Shown here: positions 9,543 to 18,074 of the stretch, piece by piece
Layout: each line of letters opens with the position of its first letter
How positions within the stretch are numbered: the first letter of the stretch is position 1
Origin: Mycolicibacter algericus DSM 45454
GTDB taxonomy: Bacteria > Actinomycetota > Actinomycetes > Mycobacteriales > Mycobacteriaceae
Assembly: GCF_002086455.1 (NCBI RefSeq)
Contig: NZ_MVHC01000004.1
Coordinates: 124,001-188,000, forward strand
Direction: 5' to 3'
DNA length: 64,000 bases
Notes under the pieces: generated by a model
Database searches by the model: none
What the model was told of the DNA's origin: nothing
Seen by the model: only the letters and a program-made list of their open reading frames with translations
Translations under genes and position numbers: made by a program

Positions 9543-10457
9543 ATGACGAACACGGTTCGCCGCTGGCGGTTACTTGTCGGCTGCGCGGCTGTCACAGCGG
9601 CGGCCTTCGGCGGCCCGCTGGGAGTGCCGGTCGCCATGGGCGACCCGCTGCTGCCGACGCCTCCTAGCCCCTACGGCCCGGCGGCCCAGCCCGCCGCGCA
9701 ACCGGCCGCCGTGCCGGTGACCCCACCACTGCCGGCGGCACCCCGGCCGGCCGCACCCGGACCGGCCCTGGCCCCGGCGGCGGGCGCACCGGCGGCCGTA
9801 CCGGGACCTGCGGGCGGCGCCGCGCCGAACGCCCTGGTGCCCGCCACCTCCGGCACGTTGCGCGACTACTTCGCCGCCAAGCAGGTGCAGTTGGAGCCGC
9901 AGCAGGCCTCCGGCTTCACCGCGTTCAACATCACCCTGCCGATGCCGGCCGGCTGGACCCACGTTCCCGACCCCAACGTGCCCGACGCATTCGCGGTCAT
10001 CGCCGACCGGCGCAGCGGGTCGCTGTACACGCCCAACGCGCAGGTGGTCGTCTATCGGCTGGTCGGGCAGTTCGACCCGAAAGAAGCGATCACCCACGGG
10101 TTCGTCGACAGCCAGCAGCTGATGGCCTGGCAGACCACCAACGCCTCGCTGGCCGATTTCAACGGGTTTCCCTCCTCGATCATCGAGGGCACCTACCGCG
10201 ACGCCGACATGACGCTCAACACCTCCCGGCGTCACGTGATCGTGCCGACGCCCGACTCCGCCTACCTGGTCTCGTTGACGGTGACCACCGGCGCCGGCCG
10301 CGCCGTCGGTAACGCCCCGGCGACCGATGCGATCGTCAACGGATTCAGTGTGAGTTCACGCGGCGCCGAACAGCCCGTCAGCACGCAGCTGCCGGCGGCG
10401 CCCCACGGGCCCGCGGCACCGGCTCCGGCGCAACCCCGGGCGGGCCACGCCGGCTGA
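9543..10457 (+). CDS. mtc28: Proline-rich secreted antigen, Mtc28/LpqN-family
   Basis: Exported protein of 304 aa resembling M. tuberculosis Mtc28 (Rv0040c), an LpqN/LpqT-type protein of unclear biochemical role; some relatives bind cell-envelope proteins. It has a positively charged N-terminus (TVRRWRLL), a hydrophobic core and a likely cleavage after VAMG. There is no lipobox Cys, so it is secreted rather than lipidated. A low-complexity Pro/Ala region (about residues 38-95) precedes the folded domain ([49 protein letters not shown]). A Pro/Ala tail closes it. ATG preceded by GAGG (CCCTGAGG). The upstream 9357-9542 region must hold divergent promoters for leuS and this gene. Confidence 0.87.
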   Translation: MTNTVRRWRLLVGCAAVTAAAFGGPLGVPVAMGDPLLPTPPSPYGPAAQPAAQPAAVPVTPPLPAAPRPAAPGPALAPAAGAPAAVPGPAGGAAPNALVPATSGTLRDYFAAKQVQLEPQQASGFTAFNITLPMPAGWTHVPDPNVPDAFAVIADRRSGSLYTPNAQVVVYRLVGQFDPKEAITHGFVDSQQLMAWQTTNASLADFNGFPSSIIEGTYRDADMTLNTSRRHVIVPTPDSAYLVSLTVTTGAGRAVGNAPATDAIVNGFSVSSRGAEQPVSTQLPAAPHGPAAPAPAQPRAGHAG

Positions 10458-10481
10458 TCGGCCCCTCGTATCCTTGAACCC

Positions 10482-10928
10482 ATGCTGATCATGGGTGTGC
10501 TGTGCCTGGTCGCGGCCGTGGTATCGCTGGTGTTCGGAGTGCGGACCCTGGCCCGGCCGCTCACCGGCGACCCCGAGCAACTGGTGCTGCGCGCGGTGGC
10601 GCCCGCCCAGGTCGCCGTCGGGGTGATCCTGGCGGTGGGCGGCGCGCTGGTGCTGGCCGGTCCGCCCGCGGTGGCGCTGCTGGCGTTGATCATCTCGATC
10701 ACCGGTGCGCTGGTCATCCTGGCCGCCGGCGCCTGGCAGGGTGCCCGCTACGCGGCGCGCCAGTCCGCCGCAGCCGGTGCGGCCGGTGGTTGCGGCTCGG
10801 GCTGCGGCTGCGGCGACGCCGCACCGGTCGAGGACGTCGGTTGTGGCGCCGGCTGCGGTTGCGCCGGCGGCGCACCGCCGGAGCCGGAGCCGGCGTCGGG
10901 CTGCGGCAGCGGTTGCGGCTGCTCGTAA
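10482..10928 (+). CDS. Small membrane protein with Cys-triad tail (Rv0039c position)
   Basis: A 148-aa protein. Residues about 1-95 hold two or three hydrophobic helices (MGVLCLVAAVVSLVFGV; VAVGVILAVGGALVLAG; VALLALIISITGALVIL), followed by a basic stop-transfer segment. The last ~45 residues are Gly/Cys-rich with three triads of the form C-x3-C-x-C (GCGSGCGC, GCGAGCGC, GCGSGCGC), nine cysteines in all, separated by acidic/Pro linkers. Such spacing suggests metal or redox chemistry, but no known family was recognised. It follows mtc28 by 24 bp and is convergent with the YqgE gene (16 bp). The N-terminal half and position fit Rv0039c; whether homologues share the tail was not checkable. Confidence 0.8.
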   Translation: MLIMGVLCLVAAVVSLVFGVRTLARPLTGDPEQLVLRAVAPAQVAVGVILAVGGALVLAGPPAVALLALIISITGALVILAAGAWQGARYAARQSAAAGAAGGCGSGCGCGDAAPVEDVGCGAGCGCAGGAPPEPEPASGCGSGCGCS

Positions 10929-10944
10929 CCGGCGGTGCCGGCGC

Positions 10945-11559
10945 TCAGTTGCGGCTGATGTCGACCGGGTGGGTGGCCAGCAGCGCCGTGGGCCACGGCT
11001 GGCGTCGCAGGGCCCGGCTCCACACGTCGACCCGGGGCGGGACCAGCACGTCTGAGGGCAACGCCGACAGCACGATCCAGTCGTCGCGCTCGATCTCGCC
11101 TTCGAGCTGGCCGATGGTCCAGCCGGCGTAGCCGGCGAAGATCCGCACCCCCTCGACGTGGGGGGCGATGGACTCCGGTTCGGCGTCGAGGTCGACCATC
11201 ACCAACCGGCCGTCGATATGGCGCACGCCCGGCACATCGTTGGGATCCGCACCGATCTTCAACAGTCCGACGCACAAGGCCGCGTCGCGTTTCACCGGGC
11301 CGCCGATGAACATCGTCTTCGGCTTGGCGGCCAGCTCGGACCACTGCGGCAGCACGTTGTAGACGGCGGTTTCACTGGGTCTGTTGAGCACCACGCCCAG
11401 CGTGCCGCCGTCGTTGTGTTCGACCACGTAGATCACGGTGCGGCGAAAGGTGGGTTCGAGCAGATCGGTGTTGGCCAAGAGCAACGTCCCGGCCCGTACC
11501 CGATGCGCGGCGGGCGCGACAAACTGTTCAGCGTCCTCGGGTTCTTCGGGTTGCGCCAC
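10945..11559 (-). CDS. YqgE/AlgH family protein (Rv0038-like)
   Basis: Cytoplasmic 204-aa protein of the UPF0301 family; the molecular role is unresolved. Family hallmarks are [40 protein letters not shown] (as separate blocks LLLANT and [16 protein letters not shown]), FIGGPV, and [16 protein letters not shown] near the C-terminus. Start: GTG at 11559 (VAQPEE), because its N-terminus aligns with the M. tuberculosis protein; the long upstream open frame is antisense to the MFS gene and is not coding. It is divergent from the MFS transporter gene, with 135 bp between starts. Confidence 0.9.
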   Translation of the reverse strand: MAQPEEPEDAEQFVAPAAHRVRAGTLLLANTDLLEPTFRRTVIYVVEHNDGGTLGVVLNRPSETAVYNVLPQWSELAAKPKTMFIGGPVKRDAALCVGLLKIGADPNDVPGVRHIDGRLVMVDLDAEPESIAPHVEGVRIFAGYAGWTIGQLEGEIERDDWIVLSALPSDVLVPPRVDVWSRALRRQPWPTALLATHPVDISRN

Positions 11560-11694
11560 CCTCCCATCATGGCACCCGAACCCGGCGATCGGGGGCGACC
11601 TGTACCGAACGTCAAGCGACCGCCAAGATTTGTACTCTGGTCTGGGGGCCGGCGCCGCAGTGACAGCCGCCCGCGTCCGGAAGTAGGTCTTTTG

Positions 11695-12996
11695 GTGGAC
11701 ACCCGCGCACCCGCATCGCTGTGGCGGTCGGCGCGCAGCCTGCCGGAGTTCTGGCGCCTGTTGGAGCTGCGTGCCGCAAGCCAGTTCGGCGACGGCTTGT
11801 TTCAGGCCGGCCTGGCCGGCGCCTTGCTGTTCAATCCGGACCGGGCCGCGGCGCCGTGGGCGATCGCGGGCGCGTTCGCCGTGCTGTTCCTGCCCTATTC
11901 GGTGCTGGGGCCGTTCGCCGGGGCGCTGCTGGACCGCTGGGATCGGCGCATGGTGCTGGTGGTGGCCAACATCGCCCGCCTGGTGCTGGTGCTCGGCATC
12001 GCCGCACTGTTGGCCATCGGCGCCGGGGATCTGCCGGTGCTGTGCGCGGCCCTGATCGCCAACGGGTTCACCCGGTTCATCGCCTCCGGGTTGTCGGCGG
12101 CGCTGCCCCACGTGGTGCCGCGCGACCAGGTCGTCACGATGAACGCGCTGGCGATCGCGACCGGTGCGGTGGCGGCCTTCCTGGGCGCGAACTTCATGCT
12201 GGTGCCGCGCTGGCTGGTAGGCGCCAACGATCGCGGCGCGGCGTCGATCATCGCGGCGGTGGCGATCCCGGTCGCGATCGCGCTGCTGCTCTCGCTGCGG
12301 TTCGGCCGCCACGTGCTCGGCCCCGACGACACCAAACGCGCCATCCACGGATCGGTGCTCTACGCGGTGACGATGGGCTGGCTGCACGGCATCCGGACGG
12401 TGCGGGACCGGCCCACCGTGGCGGCGACGCTGTCGGGGCTGGCCGCACACCGGATGGCGTTCGGCATCAACACCCTGCTGGTGCTGGTGATGGTGCGCCA
12501 CGTCGGCGAGCACACGGTGTCGGGTCTGGGCACCACGGCGTTGTTCGTCGCCGCGGCCGGCGCGGGATCGTTCCTGGCCACCCTGCTCACCCCGCCAGCG
12601 GTCCACCGCTGGGGCCGGTACGCCACCGCCAACGGGGCGCTGGCGGCGGCGGCGGTGATCCAGTTCGCCGGGATCGGCCTGTATCTGCCGGTGCTGGTGC
12701 TGTGCGGATTCCTGCTCGGGGTGGCCGGGCAGGTGGTCAAGCTGTGCGCGGACACCGCCATGCAGATCGACGTCGACGACGCGCTGCGCGGACATGTCTT
12801 CGCGGTGCAGGATTCGCTGTTCTGGGCTTCGTTCGTCCTGGCCGTGTCCGCCACCGCGGCGGTGGTTCCCCCCGACGGGCAGGCGCCGTGGCTGATCGTG
12901 GCCGGAACGCTGTTGTACCTGGCCGGCCTGGCGGGGCACAGCCTGATCGGGCGGCCCCGGGATCCGGTGGGGGGCATACAGTACGGGCATGGCTGA
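11695..12996 (+). CDS. MFS transporter (Rv0037c-like)
   Basis: Integral membrane permease of about 433 aa with around 12 hydrophobic helices. The typical MFS loop 2-3 motif is recognisable as [16 protein letters not shown] after the second helix. Start: GTG at 11695 ([10 protein letters not shown]) preceded by a GAAGTAGG ribosome-binding site. The gene is divergent from the YqgE gene; its 3' end overlaps the next gene by 8 nt, suggesting co-transcription. The substrate is unknown; distant likeness to macrolide or drug efflux carriers is only family-level. Confidence 0.85.
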   Translation: MDTRAPASLWRSARSLPEFWRLLELRAASQFGDGLFQAGLAGALLFNPDRAAAPWAIAGAFAVLFLPYSVLGPFAGALLDRWDRRMVLVVANIARLVLVLGIAALLAIGAGDLPVLCAALIANGFTRFIASGLSAALPHVVPRDQVVTMNALAIATGAVAAFLGANFMLVPRWLVGANDRGAASIIAAVAIPVAIALLLSLRFGRHVLGPDDTKRAIHGSVLYAVTMGWLHGIRTVRDRPTVAATLSGLAAHRMAFGINTLLVLVMVRHVGEHTVSGLGTTALFVAAAGAGSFLATLLTPPAVHRWGRYATANGALAAAAVIQFAGIGLYLPVLVLCGFLLGVAGQVVKLCADTAMQIDVDDALRGHVFAVQDSLFWASFVLAVSATAAVVPPDGQAPWLIVAGTLLYLAGLAGHSLIGRPRDPVGGIQYGHG

Positions 12997-13762
12997 AACC
13001 GAACCGATCGTCGCCGATCTGAGTGCCGAGAGCGAGGACCTCGACACGCTGGTGGCCCCACTCACCGACAGTCAGTGGGGTGCGCCCACCCCGGCGGCGG
13101 GCTGGTCCATCGCCCATCAGATCGCTCATCTGCTGTGGACGGACCGGGTCGCGTTGCTGGCCATCACCGACGAGGCCGGCTTCAGCGACCAACTCGCGGC
13201 GGCGATGGGCGATCCGACCGGCTTCGTCGACGCCGGTGCGGCCGAGTTGGCCACCGCGGCGCCGGCTGATCTGCTGGCGGACTGGCGATCGACGCGCGCG
13301 CAGTTGCACCAAGCCCTCCTGGGTGTCCCCGACGGCCGCAAGCTGCCGTGGTTCGGCCCGCCGATGAGCGCGGCGTCCATGGCCACCGCGCGACTGATGG
13401 AGACCTGGGCGCATGGCCTGGACGTCGCCGACGCGCTCGGGGTGCGACGGGCACCGACCGCGCGGTTGCGCTCCATCGCGCATCTGGGCGTGCGAACCCG
13501 CGACTACGCGTTCACCGTCCACAACCTGACCCCGCCCGGCGAACCGTTTCACGTGGAACTACACGCCCCCGGTGGTGGGGTGTGGACCTGGGGACCGGTG
13601 AACGCCGAGCAGCGGGTGACCGGTTCGGCCGAGCATTTCTGCTTTCTGGTCACGCAGCGTCGGCCGTTGGCCGACCTCGACGTCGCCGCGCACGGCGAGG
13701 ACGCCCAGCGCTGGCTGGAGATCGCCCAAGCTTTCGCGGGGCCGCCCGGCTCCGGGCGATGA
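12989..13762 (+). CDS. DinB/MDMPI-like metal-binding protein (TIGR03084-like)
   Basis: A 257-aa protein (Rv0036c position). The N-terminal four-helix DinB/maleylpyruvate-isomerase domain is seen in [15 protein letters not shown] (likely metal His ligands) and in [15 protein letters not shown] (further ligand His). A C-terminal region of beta character ([51 protein letters not shown]) resembles the sterol-carrier-like half of mycothiol-dependent isomerases. In this family such proteins use mycothiol as cofactor or act as thiol transferases, so a detoxification role is plausible but unproven. ATG overlaps the MFS 3' end. Its last codons lie in the first copy of a 38-nt direct repeat. Confidence 0.83.
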   Translation: MAETEPIVADLSAESEDLDTLVAPLTDSQWGAPTPAAGWSIAHQIAHLLWTDRVALLAITDEAGFSDQLAAAMGDPTGFVDAGAAELATAAPADLLADWRSTRAQLHQALLGVPDGRKLPWFGPPMSAASMATARLMETWAHGLDVADALGVRRAPTARLRSIAHLGVRTRDYAFTVHNLTPPGEPFHVELHAPGGGVWTWGPVNAEQRVTGSAEHFCFLVTQRRPLADLDVAAHGEDAQRWLEIAQAFAGPPGSGR

Positions 13763-13839
13763 GCGCGCCAGCGCGAAGAGAGCCGGAGCCCAATCAGCAC
13801 CGCTCCGGGCGATGAGCGCGCCAGCGCGAAGAGAGCCGG
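13749..13839. repeat. Two direct copies of a 38-nt sequence, 53-bp period
   Basis: Copy 1 at 13749-13786 and copy 2 at 13802-13839 are identical; both begin GCTCCGGGCGATGAGCGCGC and end CGAAGAGAGCCGG. A 15-bp spacer separates them. Copy 1 encodes the last residues (GSGR) and stop of the upstream gene, copy 2 is intergenic. The GAGCGCGCCAGCGCG core can fold locally (GCGC arms). This may be a small interspersed element or a local duplication; no terminator T-run follows. Confidence 0.85.
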
Positions 13840-13936
13840 CCACATAATGCCCGGCCCCACTGGGAATTCACCGACGCCGCCGCCGCGCGTCGTGCCGTGA
13901 GATTCCCACTCGACGCGGTCTGAGCCGCCGGCGGCT

Positions 13937-14794
13937 TCAGAACCAGGCGAGGAAACCGCCCATGATCATCTCGGCGGAGTTCACCAACGCCTGGAACACG
14001 TTCACGTTGGCGGTGTCGATCATGTGGTAAACCGTGTCGCCGCTCACCGTCTGCGTCGCACTTGCGATCTCCTCCGGCGACAGGCCCAGGTACGCGAGGT
14101 GGTCGCTGAACATGCCGGCCATTTGGTGGCCGTCATCCCAGTTCGCGAAGCCGTCACTGGACAGCGAGTAAACGTCGGCCGTGTACAGATCGTTCGGGGT
14201 GACCAGACCGATCACCGAGTCGATGTTCATCATCTCGGCGACCTGATAAACCATCGTGATCACGTCGTCGTGCCATTCTTCGGGCACCCACTGCAGCAAC
14301 GTGGGCAGGAAGCCGCTCAGGAAGCCGCCCTCTGCGGCGCTGTCCCCGACCATCACGAAATGCAGTGCGTCCTTGGGGATGTCCGTTTCCTCAGCGAGTC
14401 GCTCCATGGCCAGGCCCGCGGCGACATTGGCCTGCGAGTACCCGAAGATGTACAGCGGGTCCCCGGAGTCGAAGTCGCCGGCGTCCCACCGAGTCTTGAT
14501 CGCGTCGACCAGGATGTCGGTGGCGCCCTTGATGCTGGCGTTCAGGTCGTAGGTCTCGGGCACCTGCAGGAAGGTCGCGTCGCCGTCTTCGGGGAACCCG
14601 TTCGGCACCAGATACAGCTCTTTACTCAGATCGAGCCAGTTCTGATTCATCGCCGGAATCATGACCAGAGCCTCGGCGGCCAGCGCGTAGTCGAGGATGT
14701 GGTGGTCGGTGGCAGCAGCGGGGGCGGGCGCTGCCGTCACTCCCGCGATGATGATCGGCGCCGACAACAGCGCGCCCACGGTCGTCTTGTTCAC
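13937..14794 (-). CDS. Secreted PE-PPE-domain serine esterase
   Basis: Exported alpha/beta-hydrolase of 285 aa. It starts at GTG 14794 behind a strong GGGGAGGAACTG ribosome-binding site; the longer open frame upstream lacks a signal sequence. A signal peptide (TTVGALLSAPIIIAGVTAAPAPAAA) is followed by a PE-PPE domain: nucleophile Ser near residue 120 in FGYSQA, HFVMVGD, LVTPNDLYTADVYS (Asp region), and a late catalytic His candidate in YHMIDTANVNV or DHLAYLG. In mycobacteria this domain usually follows a PE or PPE module; here it stands alone behind a Sec signal, as in some esterases and cutinase-like enzymes. It probably hydrolyses short or medium acyl esters in the envelope. Confidence 0.82.
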   Translation of the reverse strand: MNKTTVGALLSAPIIIAGVTAAPAPAAATDHHILDYALAAEALVMIPAMNQNWLDLSKELYLVPNGFPEDGDATFLQVPETYDLNASIKGATDILVDAIKTRWDAGDFDSGDPLYIFGYSQANVAAGLAMERLAEETDIPKDALHFVMVGDSAAEGGFLSGFLPTLLQWVPEEWHDDVITMVYQVAEMMNIDSVIGLVTPNDLYTADVYSLSSDGFANWDDGHQMAGMFSDHLAYLGLSPEEIASATQTVSGDTVYHMIDTANVNVFQALVNSAEMIMGGFLAWF

Positions 14795-15079
14795 CAGTTC
14801 CTCCCCGATGTTGCGGTAACCCGACGGCAGTCGCCCACACCCAGTCTCAACCGCGTAGCTGTGCGACAAGAGGGCTTTTCCGTACGCGCGCTAACTTATA
14901 CGCTACGGCCGGCGGCGTCCACTTGAGGGATGCTACAGGTCGATCCAGGGTGCGAAAGCCCATAAAAATGTCGTGAAGTCCGCACTTTTATCGAACGGTT
15001 GTTCGGCTCCTCGCGCCTCAAGTCGCCCGGCCGGATGCGGTTTGCGGGCGCTCCCACGGGCCTGCATAACAACCGGGGC
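14795..15079. other. Intergenic region upstream of the esterase gene
   Basis: About 285 bp between the esterase start and the stop of the DxDGDG-repeat gene, both on the minus strand. It has a locally lower GC stretch (14870-14990) that presumably carries the esterase promoter. No RNA gene, clear hairpin terminator or recognised operator was seen. Confidence 0.5.
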
Positions 15080-15622
15080 TCACAGGGCGGCGGCCCCGTC
15101 GGCGGCCCCGTCGCCGTCGGCGTCGGTCAGCTTGATGTCCCACCGCCCATCGCCGTCGGTGTCGACATAGGCCGCGCGGTAGCCGCCCGATCCATCGCCG
15201 ATCAGCACCCGGTCGGCGCGGCCGTCGCCGTCGGAGTCGAGCAGCCGGTCGTTGATGCGGCCGTCGCCGTCGAAATCCACCAGTGGACCACCGAGATGTT
15301 CGACTTCGTCGAGTCCCGAGTCGAGTCCCGACCACCGCAACCCGCCCGATCGGTCCGCCGAGCCCGCCGCCACGCCCTGCCCCCACGTGCCGGATCCGTC
15401 GTCGGTGAAAGAGGCCTCCGGGGCGCCGTCGTCGTCGAGGTCCAGCATCAGGTGGTCGGCCACCCCGTCACCGTCGAAATCGACCAACGCGTCATCACGC
15501 AGCCCGTCGCCGTCGAAATCGAGGGCGATCGCATCGGCCACGCCGTCGCCGTCGAGATCGAGGTCGGGCGGCCCGCTCCACATCGTCGCCGCTCCGTCAC
15601 CGTCGCCCAGGCAGTAATCCAT
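15080..15622 (-). CDS. DxDGDG (thrombospondin-3/EF-like) repeat protein, Rv3906c position
   Basis: A 180-aa acidic protein made almost wholly of about eight short D-x-D-G-D-G-x-x-D/N units (LDLDGDGVAD, DFDGDGLRD, DFDGDGVAD, DLDDDGAPE, DFDGDGRIN, DSDGDGRAD, DTDGDGRWD, DADGDGAAD), the pattern of calcium-binding thrombospondin type-3 or EF-like loops. There is no signal peptide or membrane segment, so it may be cytoplasmic or use a non-Sec exit. It lies 25 bp after pcnA on the same strand and is probably co-transcribed. Start ATG 15622. The function is unknown; calcium binding is inferred from the loops. Confidence 0.82.
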   Translation of the reverse strand: MDYCLGDGDGAATMWSGPPDLDLDGDGVADAIALDFDGDGLRDDALVDFDGDGVADHLMLDLDDDGAPEASFTDDGSGTWGQGVAAGSADRSGGLRWSGLDSGLDEVEHLGGPLVDFDGDGRINDRLLDSDGDGRADRVLIGDGSGGYRAAYVDTDGDGRWDIKLTDADGDGAADGAAAL

Positions 15623-15647
15623 ACCCGGATCAGACGTGCGGGCGCCG

Positions 15648-17096
15648 CTAGCGGTTCCGCTGGGTCTGCCACCACGCCAGTAGTTCGGCCGTCGCCTCGT
15701 CCCGCGACAACGGTCCCCGCTCCAAGCGCAACTCCTTGAGGAAGTTCCACGCCTGCCCCACCAGCGGCCCGGCGGGGATGTCGAGCAGCGCCATGATCTC
15801 GTTGCCGTCCAGGTCCGGCCGCACCCGCTGCAGGTCCTCCTGCTCGGCCAGCGCGGTGATGCGCGCTTCGAGCTGGTCGTAGTTGGCCTGCAGGCGTGCT
15901 GCCCGCCGCTTGTTTCGGGTGGTGCAGTCCGCGCGAACCAGCTTGTGCAGCCGGTCCAGCAGCGGTCCGGCATCGGTGACGTAGCGCCGCACCGCCGAAT
16001 CGGTCCACTTTCCGTCGCCGTAGCCGTGGAAGCGCAGGTGCAGATACACCAGCTGCGAGACATCGTCGACCATCTGCTTGGAGTACCGCAGCGCGCGCAT
16101 GCGCTTGCGCACCATCTTCGCCCCCACCACCTCGTGGTGGTGAAAGCTCACCCCACCGTCGGGCTCGTGGCGGCGGGTGTCGGGCTTGCCGATGTCGTGC
16201 AGCAGCGCCGCCCAGCGCAGCACCAGATCGGGACCGCCCCGGGCGTCTTCGAGCTCGATCGCCTGCCGCAGCACGGTCAGTGAATGCTGGTAGACGTCCT
16301 TGTGCTGGTGGTGCTCGTCGATCGCCATCCGCATGGCGCCGACCTCGGGCAGCACCACGTCGCCCATCCCGCTGGCCACCATCAGCTCGATGCCGGCTGC
16401 AGGGTCGGCGCCCAACAGCAGCTTGTCCAGTTCGGCGGCCACCCGCTCGGGTGTAATGCGGGAAAGCTGCTCGGCCATCTCTTCGATCGCGGCGCGCACC
16501 CGCGGCGCCACCGTGAAGCCGAGTTGCGAAACGAACCGGGCGGCGCGCAGCATCCGCAGCGGATCGTCACCGAAGGAGTCCTGCGGTGCCGTCGGTGTCT
16601 CCAGCACCCCGGCTCGTAACGCCGCCAGGCCACCCAGCGGGTCGAGGAACTCCCCCGGACCGGCTCCGGTGATGCGGACCGCCATCGCATTTGCGGTGAA
16701 ATCCCGGCGCACCAGGTCCTCGTGCAGCGAATCCCCAAAGCGCACTTCGGGATTACGCGACACCCGATCATATTTGTCGGCCCGGAACGTGGTGATCTCC
16801 ACGCGGTACCCGTGCAGGCCGGCACCGATGGTGCCGAACTCGATCCCGGTGTCCCACAGCGCCTCGGCGCGGCCCCGCAGCAGCTGCTGCACCTGCTCGG
16901 GGCGAGCGTCGGTGGTGAAGTCCAGGTCGGGGCTGGACCGGCCCAGCAGGGCGTCGCGGACCGATCCGCCCACCAGGTACAGCTGGTGGCCGGCCGCATC
17001 GAACATGGCGCCGAGGTCGCGCAGCAGCTCGGCGTGCCGGTTCAGGGCGACCGCCGCCGCTGTCAGCAGGTCGGCATCCTGGTGGGCTTCGGGCAC
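15648..17096 (-). CDS. pcnA: CCA-adding tRNA nucleotidyltransferase / poly(A) polymerase family
   Basis: Adds or repairs the 3' CCA of tRNAs (needed here, since the tRNA genes in this window do not encode CCA). 482 aa, cytoplasmic. The nucleotidyltransferase head has LVGGSVRDALLGR and DLDFTTDARPEQ (the two carboxylates DxD), followed by RRDFTANAMAV, and the RNA-binding helices (EDLVRRD; DPLRMLRAARFVSQL). The C-terminal HD domain has LRWAALLHDIGKPDT and HHHEVVGAKM. Start: GTG at 17096. Divergent from mutT4 with 219 bp between starts. Confidence 0.94.
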   Translation of the reverse strand: MPEAHQDADLLTAAAVALNRHAELLRDLGAMFDAAGHQLYLVGGSVRDALLGRSSPDLDFTTDARPEQVQQLLRGRAEALWDTGIEFGTIGAGLHGYRVEITTFRADKYDRVSRNPEVRFGDSLHEDLVRRDFTANAMAVRITGAGPGEFLDPLGGLAALRAGVLETPTAPQDSFGDDPLRMLRAARFVSQLGFTVAPRVRAAIEEMAEQLSRITPERVAAELDKLLLGADPAAGIELMVASGMGDVVLPEVGAMRMAIDEHHQHKDVYQHSLTVLRQAIELEDARGGPDLVLRWAALLHDIGKPDTRRHEPDGGVSFHHHEVVGAKMVRKRMRALRYSKQMVDDVSQLVYLHLRFHGYGDGKWTDSAVRRYVTDAGPLLDRLHKLVRADCTTRNKRRAARLQANYDQLEARITALAEQEDLQRVRPDLDGNEIMALLDIPAGPLVGQAWNFLKELRLERGPLSRDEATAELLAWWQTQRNR

Positions 17097-17315
17097 GTTC
17101 GATGAGCTTAGACGGTGGGGCGGGCCGGGGTCTCACTCCCAGCCGCCGGCGAGCGCGTGTGCGGTTCGGTCGGTTTCCGCCGACCTCGCCGACGATTCCG
17201 CATACTCGGCGAGCCGGATCCCGGCGGGCGGAGCCGGCGTCGCGGGCCGCCGCCGCCGAGGCCGCCCCGGCGAGGGAGGCCGGTGGGCTCACCCGTGCCA
17301 GCTACTATCACATGG

Positions 17316-18074
17316 GTGTCGGCCGACGGCGAAGAAGCCAATTCGGGACGGCGCCGCAGGCGGCGCCGCGGTCGACGCACTTCAGGTCCGAAAACCAGCC
17401 ACACCGAGGCCGCGGCCACCGACACCAGCGCGGCCGCGACGGCCGGCCGCTCGGCGCAGCGCCGGCCCCGCACCGCACGTCACGGGCCGGAACGGCTACG
17501 CACCGTGCACGAGACCTCGGCCGGTGGCCTGGTCGTCGACGGCATCGACGGGCCGCGGGAGGACCAGGTCGCGGCGCTGATCGGCCGCGTCGACCGCCGC
17601 GGCAGGATGTTGTGGTCGCTGCCCAAGGGTCACATCGAGGTCGGTGAGACCGCCGAGCAGACCGCGATCCGCGAGGTCGCCGAGGAAACCGGCGTTCAGG
17701 GCGACGTACTGGCCGCGCTGGGCAGCATCGACTACTGGTTCGTCACCGAGGGCCGCCGGGTGCACAAGACCGTGCACCACTACCTGCTGCGGTTCTCCGG
17801 CGGAGAACTGTGCGACGACGACGTGGAGGTCAGCGAGGTGGCGTGGGTGCCGGTCCGGGAGCTGCCGTCCCGGTTGGCCTACGCCGACGAACGCCGGCTG
17901 GCGGTGGTCGCCGACGAACTGATCGACCGGCTGCAGGCCGACGGCCCGGCCGCGCTGCCGCCGCTGCCGGTGAGCGCGCCGTGGCGGCGGCCGCAGACGC
18001 ATTCGCGCGCCCGCCACTCTCGCCCCGACGGCCGCGCACCGGACCGGAAGAACGGTCGCGGGCTGGACCCGTGA
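17316..18074 (+). CDS. mutT4: NUDIX hydrolase MutT4
   Basis: Nucleotide pyrophosphohydrolase, 252 aa. A basic, Arg-rich N-terminus ([11 protein letters not shown]) precedes the NUDIX fold; the NUDIX box runs G-x5-E-x7-REVAEETG as [20 protein letters not shown], with catalytic acids intact. Start: GTG at 17316 (VSADGEEA), which aligns with the M. tuberculosis MutT4 start; upstream in-frame sequence is non-coding. In mycobacteria MutT4 cleaves (d)NTPs and diadenosine polyphosphates and contributes to sanitising the nucleotide pool. Its stop overlaps the next gene's GTG (GTGA), so they form an operon with the Rv3909-like and murJ genes. Confidence 0.93.
   Translation: MSADGEEANSGRRRRRRRGRRTSGPKTSHTEAAATDTSAAATAGRSAQRRPRTARHGPERLRTVHETSAGGLVVDGIDGPREDQVAALIGRVDRRGRMLWSLPKGHIEVGETAEQTAIREVAEETGVQGDVLAALGSIDYWFVTEGRRVHKTVHHYLLRFSGGELCDDDVEVSEVAWVPVRELPSRLAYADERRLAVVADELIDRLQADGPAALPPLPVSAPWRRPQTHSRARHSRPDGRAPDRKNGRGLDP

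Noticed and set aside
11560..13065. Extended minus-strand frame upstream of the YqgE gene
   Set aside because: Antisense to the MFS transporter with no family motifs; the YqgE homology begins at the GTG at 11559.
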